NCBI GenBank assembly: GCA_947367415.1 | Contig: CANBEE010000087.1 | Coordinates: forward strand, 1 to 10,152 | DNA length: 10,152 bases | Origin: an uncultured Bacteroidales bacterium | Lineage (GTDB): Bacteria; Bacteroidota; Bacteroidia; Bacteroidales; Bacteroidaceae | Direction: 5' to 3' | Shown: positions 7,365 to 10,152 of the stretch, one piece after another | How the letters are laid out: each line of letters begins with the position of its first letter | How positions within the stretch are numbered: the stretch's first letter is position 1 | Program-made: the position numbers and the translations under genes | The notes under the pieces: generated by a model | Seen by the model: only the letters and a program-made list of their open reading frames with translations | What the model was told of the DNA's origin: nothing | Database searches by the model: none

Positions 7365-7396
7365 AGATATACCTTCATTTTGTATTTATTCAGTTA

Positions 7397-7404
7397 CAAA
7401 TGTA
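7397..7404 (-). promoter_or_regulatory. Bacteroidetes-type -7 box for the small acidic gene
   Basis: The minus strand reads TACATTTG, an exact TAnnTTTG match, 33 bases before the start codon at 7364. A degenerate TTCG lies 18 bases further upstream as a weak -33 candidate. The predicted leader is only about 25 bases. Confidence 0.55.
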
Positions 7405-7443
7405 GGCATATTTTTTTAATACCGAACTATCGGACGGCCTTTT

Positions 7444-8436
7444 TTATTGCATTCGGTCTAAATATTGCTTTACAATGGCAATCTCTTTGCGGCGGCTTAT
7501 GAGTGCTTTGCGGTATTCGTCGGCAAGTGAGGTGTCGATGAGTATCACAGCCTCTCCGTTCTTGTCGCTTCTTGTAGCCACCTCTTTGGCCAAGTCGAGT
7601 TGGTCGATGGCCTTGTCGATGCTGTCGGTCATCTCATAATAGAGAGCCATGTTGTAGGCTGCCATGAAACGATAGGTGCGGAACTTGCTTGTCGAGAGGG
7701 CTCTCCAGTGCTCTGCCGCAGCTTCCCAGTTGCCTTCGCCAACGTAGACCTTGGCTTCGCGCAGCCCATAGCACAGACGGTCGTGGTAAAACACTCGCTC
7801 ACGCTCCTTCCACGTGGGGAAGTAGGGCTCTATGGCCTCCTCGGCCATTATATAAGGTATTTCAGGCATCAGACGGCGAACGTCTGCTGTGTCGGCCGAC
7901 CATCGCTCGATAATCTTCTTGTCCATTGTAGCTGTGCCCGATAAACTGTCGGTGTCGGGAGTGTAGATGCGTGAGCAGAGATAAGCATTGATGGGGCGCC
8001 CTATGGTTGGTGCTGCAGGATTGGTGGTCATGCAAGCATATTCCAGGCTGTATAGCATGTCCACGTCAAGCTCACGGCAAAGGTCATTGACCTCTTCTTG
8101 CGTAAGGAAATGGGGCGCTGTGCCGTCGATGGGGTAGAGGAGTGAGTCTAGTATGACCACGCGCTCCATAATGTCCGTCTCGGCAAAGCTGAGGGCTATC
8201 TGCTCCTTTATGGAATCGGGGTTGCAGGGATATACGAGTGCATCCTCATTGACAATGATGACATTGTTCTCGCTGAAATTACTTACTACACCCACACTTG
8301 ATGCCCCATGCTTGGGCATCATCTCGGGTGGTATCATCTGCTCCACGGAGACGTATAATATCTCGGAGCAGGAGGTGAGAAGGAGGCAGGTTGAAAGATG
8401 AAAGATGAAAGATGAAAGTTTAGAAGCAACTCTCAT
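7444..8436 (-). CDS. DUF6340/TPR-like envelope lipoprotein
   Basis: Seen: 330 residues from the start at 8436. The signal peptide contains LSSFIFHLSTCLLLTSC with Cys23 as lipid anchor. The central part (about 40-190) is a mixed alpha/beta domain; a VNDLCRELDVDMLYSLEY stretch at about 116-133 and the pattern of the N-terminal half (VEQMIPPEMMP, then a VGVVSNF strand) suit the Bacteroidetes DUF6340 family, recalled, not searched. Residues about 222-290 (EAKVYVGEGNWEAAAEHW, AYNMALYYEMTDSIDKAIDQL) look like two TPR-type helical hairpins, which usually bind protein partners. Function unknown. Start: an upstream in-frame ATG at 8475 would add 13 charged residues before the signal; 8436 gives a normal-length signal peptide and is preferred. 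It follows secA by 59 bases without a promoter motif, so it may share the secA transcript. The 5' end carries heptanucleotide repeats. Confidence 0.8.
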   Translation of the reverse strand: MRVASKLSSFIFHLSTCLLLTSCSEILYVSVEQMIPPEMMPKHGASSVGVVSNFSENNVIIVNEDALVYPCNPDSIKEQIALSFAETDIMERVVILDSLLYPIDGTAPHFLTQEEVNDLCRELDVDMLYSLEYACMTTNPAAPTIGRPINAYLCSRIYTPDTDSLSGTATMDKKIIERWSADTADVRRLMPEIPYIMAEEAIEPYFPTWKERERVFYHDRLCYGLREAKVYVGEGNWEAAAEHWRALSTSKFRTYRFMAAYNMALYYEMTDSIDKAIDQLDLAKEVATRSDKNGEAVILIDTSLADEYRKALISRRKEIAIVKQYLDRMQ

Positions 8437-8489
8437 CTTCTTATTCCTATCTTGTAGGCGACTTTCAACTTTCATCTTCTATCTTTCAA
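8391..8489. repeat. Imperfect inverted repeat around the lipoprotein start codon
   Basis: Arms 8391-8420 and 8460-8489 match as reverse complements at 26 of 30 positions, with a 39-base spacer. Both arms are built from the heptamer GAAAGAT or close variants. The chosen start codon (8434-8436) lies in the spacer and the upstream ATG (8473-8475) lies in the right arm. In mRNA this would form a long stem with the start codon in the loop. Confidence 0.8.
8393..8418. repeat. Heptanucleotide tandem repeat (GAAAGAT, 3.7 copies)
   Basis: Three exact GAAAGAT copies (8393-8399, 8400-8406, 8407-8413) are followed by GAAAG. The tract is inside the lipoprotein gene, where the minus strand encodes the hydrophobic core of the signal peptide. 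Seven is not a multiple of three, so gain or loss of one unit would shift the reading frame. Confidence 0.9.
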
Positions 8490-8495
8490 TTCGTC

Positions 8496-10137
8496 TTACA
8501 GGTCTCTGCCGTGGCAGTTCTTGAACTTCTTGCCGCTTCCGCAGGGGCAGGGGTCATTGCGGCCTACGGTATGCTCGGCGCGTACAGGCTCGCGACGCTG
8601 TGTACGGGTATCGTGCTGGGCTGCAGCCTGCTGGTTGCGATCGCCAAGCTCGGTACGGTTCTCCTGATACTGCTGCTGACGGCGCTGTGCGCGGGTCTCG
8701 ATAGGAGCCTCTCGCACCTGCTCGGGTTCGCGTACAGGTATCTGGCCACGCATAAGGATGGAGAGTGTCTTATCGTTAATCTTGTTGACCATTGAGTCAA
8801 AGAGGTTCACAGACTCGAGCTTGAAGATCAAGAGCGGGTCTTTCTGCTCATAGCTGGCATTCTGTACAGAGTGCTTCAGCTCGTCGAGTTCGCGGAGATT
8901 CTCCTTCCATGCTTCATCGATAACGTGCAGCATGATAGCTTTTTCGAAGCTCTTCACCACCTCCTTGCACTCGCTCTCGTAAGCAGCCTTGAGGTTGACG
9001 GGTATCTGGTACATACGCTTACCGTCGGTGATGGGCACGAGGATGTTCTCGTAGCGCATGCCTTCGTTCTCATATACTTGCTTGATGACAGGGTTGGCAA
9101 TCTGTGCCAAGCGGTCCATCTTGCCCTTGAAGTTGGTCATGGCAGCGTTGAAGGCCATTTCTGCCAATTCGGGCGTTTTCTTGTCGGCGTAGTCCTTCTC
9201 TGTGAATGGGCATTCAAGAGCCAATACGCGGAACAGCTCCATGCGGATGCCTTCGTAGTCGTTATTCTCGATGATGGTTTCGCAGCGGTCCCAAATCATG
9301 TTGGCAAGGTCCATACCGATGCGCTCGCCCATCAAGGCGTGGCGACGCTTGGTGTAAACCACAGTACGTTGCTTGTTCATCACGTCGTCATACTCGAGCA
9401 AGCGCTTACGTACGCCGAAGTGGTTCTCTTCTACCTTCTTCTGGGCATTCTCGATGCTCTTGGATATCATCTTGTGCTCCAGCATCTCGCCCTCCTCGAA
9501 TCCGAGCTTGTCCATCACGCTGGAGATGCGGTCGGCAGCAAAGAGACGCATGAGGTTGTCTTCGAGTGACACGAAGAATACGGATGAACCGGGGTCGCCC
9601 TGACGTCCTGAACGTCCGCGCAGCTGGCGGTCGACACGGCGGCTCTCGTGGCGCTCGGTACCGATGATGGCCAGACCACCGGCAGCTTTTACATCGGGTG
9701 AAAGCTTGATGTCGGTACCACGACCAGCCATGTTGGTGGCGATGGTGACGGTACCCTTCAGACCTGCCTTGGCAACGATGTCGGCCTCCTTCTGGTGGAG
9801 TTTTGCGTTGAGCACGTTGTGCTCTATCTTGCGCATGGTGAGCATACGGCTCAGCAGTTCACTGATTTCTACCGATGTGGTACCCACAAGTACGGGACGC
9901 CCCTCGGCCACCATCTTCTCCACCTCGGCAATGACCGCGTTGTACTTCTCGCGTTGGGTCTTGTAGATACGGTCGTTCATGTCGTTACGGGCAATGGGGC
10001 GGTTGGTGGGAATTACCACCACGTCGAGCTTGTAGATGTCCCACAACTCGCCTGCCTCGGTCTCGGCCGTACCGGTCATACCCGACAACTTGTGATACAT
10101 ACGGAAGTAGTTCTGCAGGGTGATGGTAGCGAAGGTC
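8496..10137 (-). CDS. secA: Preprotein translocase ATPase SecA, C-terminal part
   Basis: Role: the cytoplasmic motor that pushes unfolded preproteins through SecYEG by ATP hydrolysis. Seen: about 547 residues, the second half of a protein that is usually near 1,100 residues in this phylum; the 5' part is beyond the right edge. The visible part opens with TFATITLQNYFRMYHKLSGM, then GTAETE. The second helicase lobe shows TNMAGRGTDIKL and then GTERHESRRVDRQLRGRSGR, the conserved ATPase motifs V and VI. The helical scaffold and wing follow (for example VIDEAWKENLRELDELK). A Gln/Arg-rich flexible linker leads to the C-terminal zinc motif CPCGSGKKFKNCHG, which binds SecB or ribosomes in other bacteria. 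The first few in-frame residues at the very edge (CIRDR) come from adapter sequence and are not SecA. Identification is secure. Confidence 0.97.
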
Positions 10138-10152
10138 CTGTCTCTTATACAC
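10138..10152 (+). other. Residual transposase-adapter (mosaic end) sequence
   Basis: The last 15 bases read CTGTCTCTTATACAC, identical to the beginning of the 19-bp Tn5 mosaic end used as the Nextera library adapter. It interrupts the expected SecA sequence: the codon before Thr-Phe-Ala-Thr should be Gln in relatives (CAG), and the single genomic base left, G, fits that. This is a contig-end artefact, not biology. Confidence 0.93.

Noticed and set aside
8391..8489. Invertible promoter element bounded by the inverted repeat
   Set aside because: The spacer is only 39 bases, much shorter than known invertible promoters in Bacteroides, contains no promoter motif, and no recombinase is nearby.
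8391..8489. CRISPR array
   Set aside because: The repeats are 7 bases long and contiguous, without spacers.

Overview
The window looks like chromosomal DNA from a member of the Bacteroidales, probably Prevotellaceae or Bacteroidaceae. The evidence is the Bacteroidetes-type promoter (TTTG, about 20 bases, TAnnTTTG), starts preceded by A/T-rich leaders instead of Shine-Dalgarno sites, a GH109-type oxidoreductase-fold glycosidase, an Omp28-type thioredoxin-fold lipoprotein, lipoproteins with charged residues right after the lipid-anchored cysteine, and a SecA whose sequence is typical of the group. The genus cannot be fixed by eye. The content is mostly core or envelope genes; I see no phage, insertion sequence, CRISPR array or RNA gene.

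Layout from left to right. On the minus strand, an Omp28-like lipoprotein runs off the left edge (1-765). It lies downstream of a very large acidic surface-type lipoprotein of unknown function (836-3436), and a clear intrinsic terminator sits in the short gap between them. The large gene has an exact -7 box with a 10-bp inverted repeat over its -33 region. A sensor histidine kinase without a visible response regulator (3703-4851, minus) is divergent from a GH109-family alpha-N-acetylgalactosaminidase-like enzyme (5053-6705, plus), which has a near-perfect promoter. That enzyme converges with a small acidic hypothetical protein (6915-7364, minus). The gap between them holds a perfect 20-bp hairpin, a second GC-rich hairpin and a degenerate 20-bp-period repeat. 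Next come a DUF6340/TPR-like lipoprotein (7444-8436, minus) and the 3' part of secA (8496 to the right edge, minus).

Functionally the window is about the cell envelope: SecA drives export of the signal-peptide-bearing proteins, three lipoproteins are predicted to sit in the envelope, the kinase senses a periplasmic signal, and the GH109 enzyme is exported and may trim GalNAc from host or dietary glycans. These genes do not form one obvious system; they are three or four separate transcription units.

The most unusual structure is at the start of the DUF6340/TPR-like lipoprotein. Two heptanucleotide-repeat tracts form a 30-bp imperfect inverted repeat with the start codon in the loop, and one tract encodes the hydrophobic core of the signal peptide. 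The right end of the window is technical: the last 15 bases match the transposase-adapter sequence used in library preparation, so genomic sequence probably ends at 10137.
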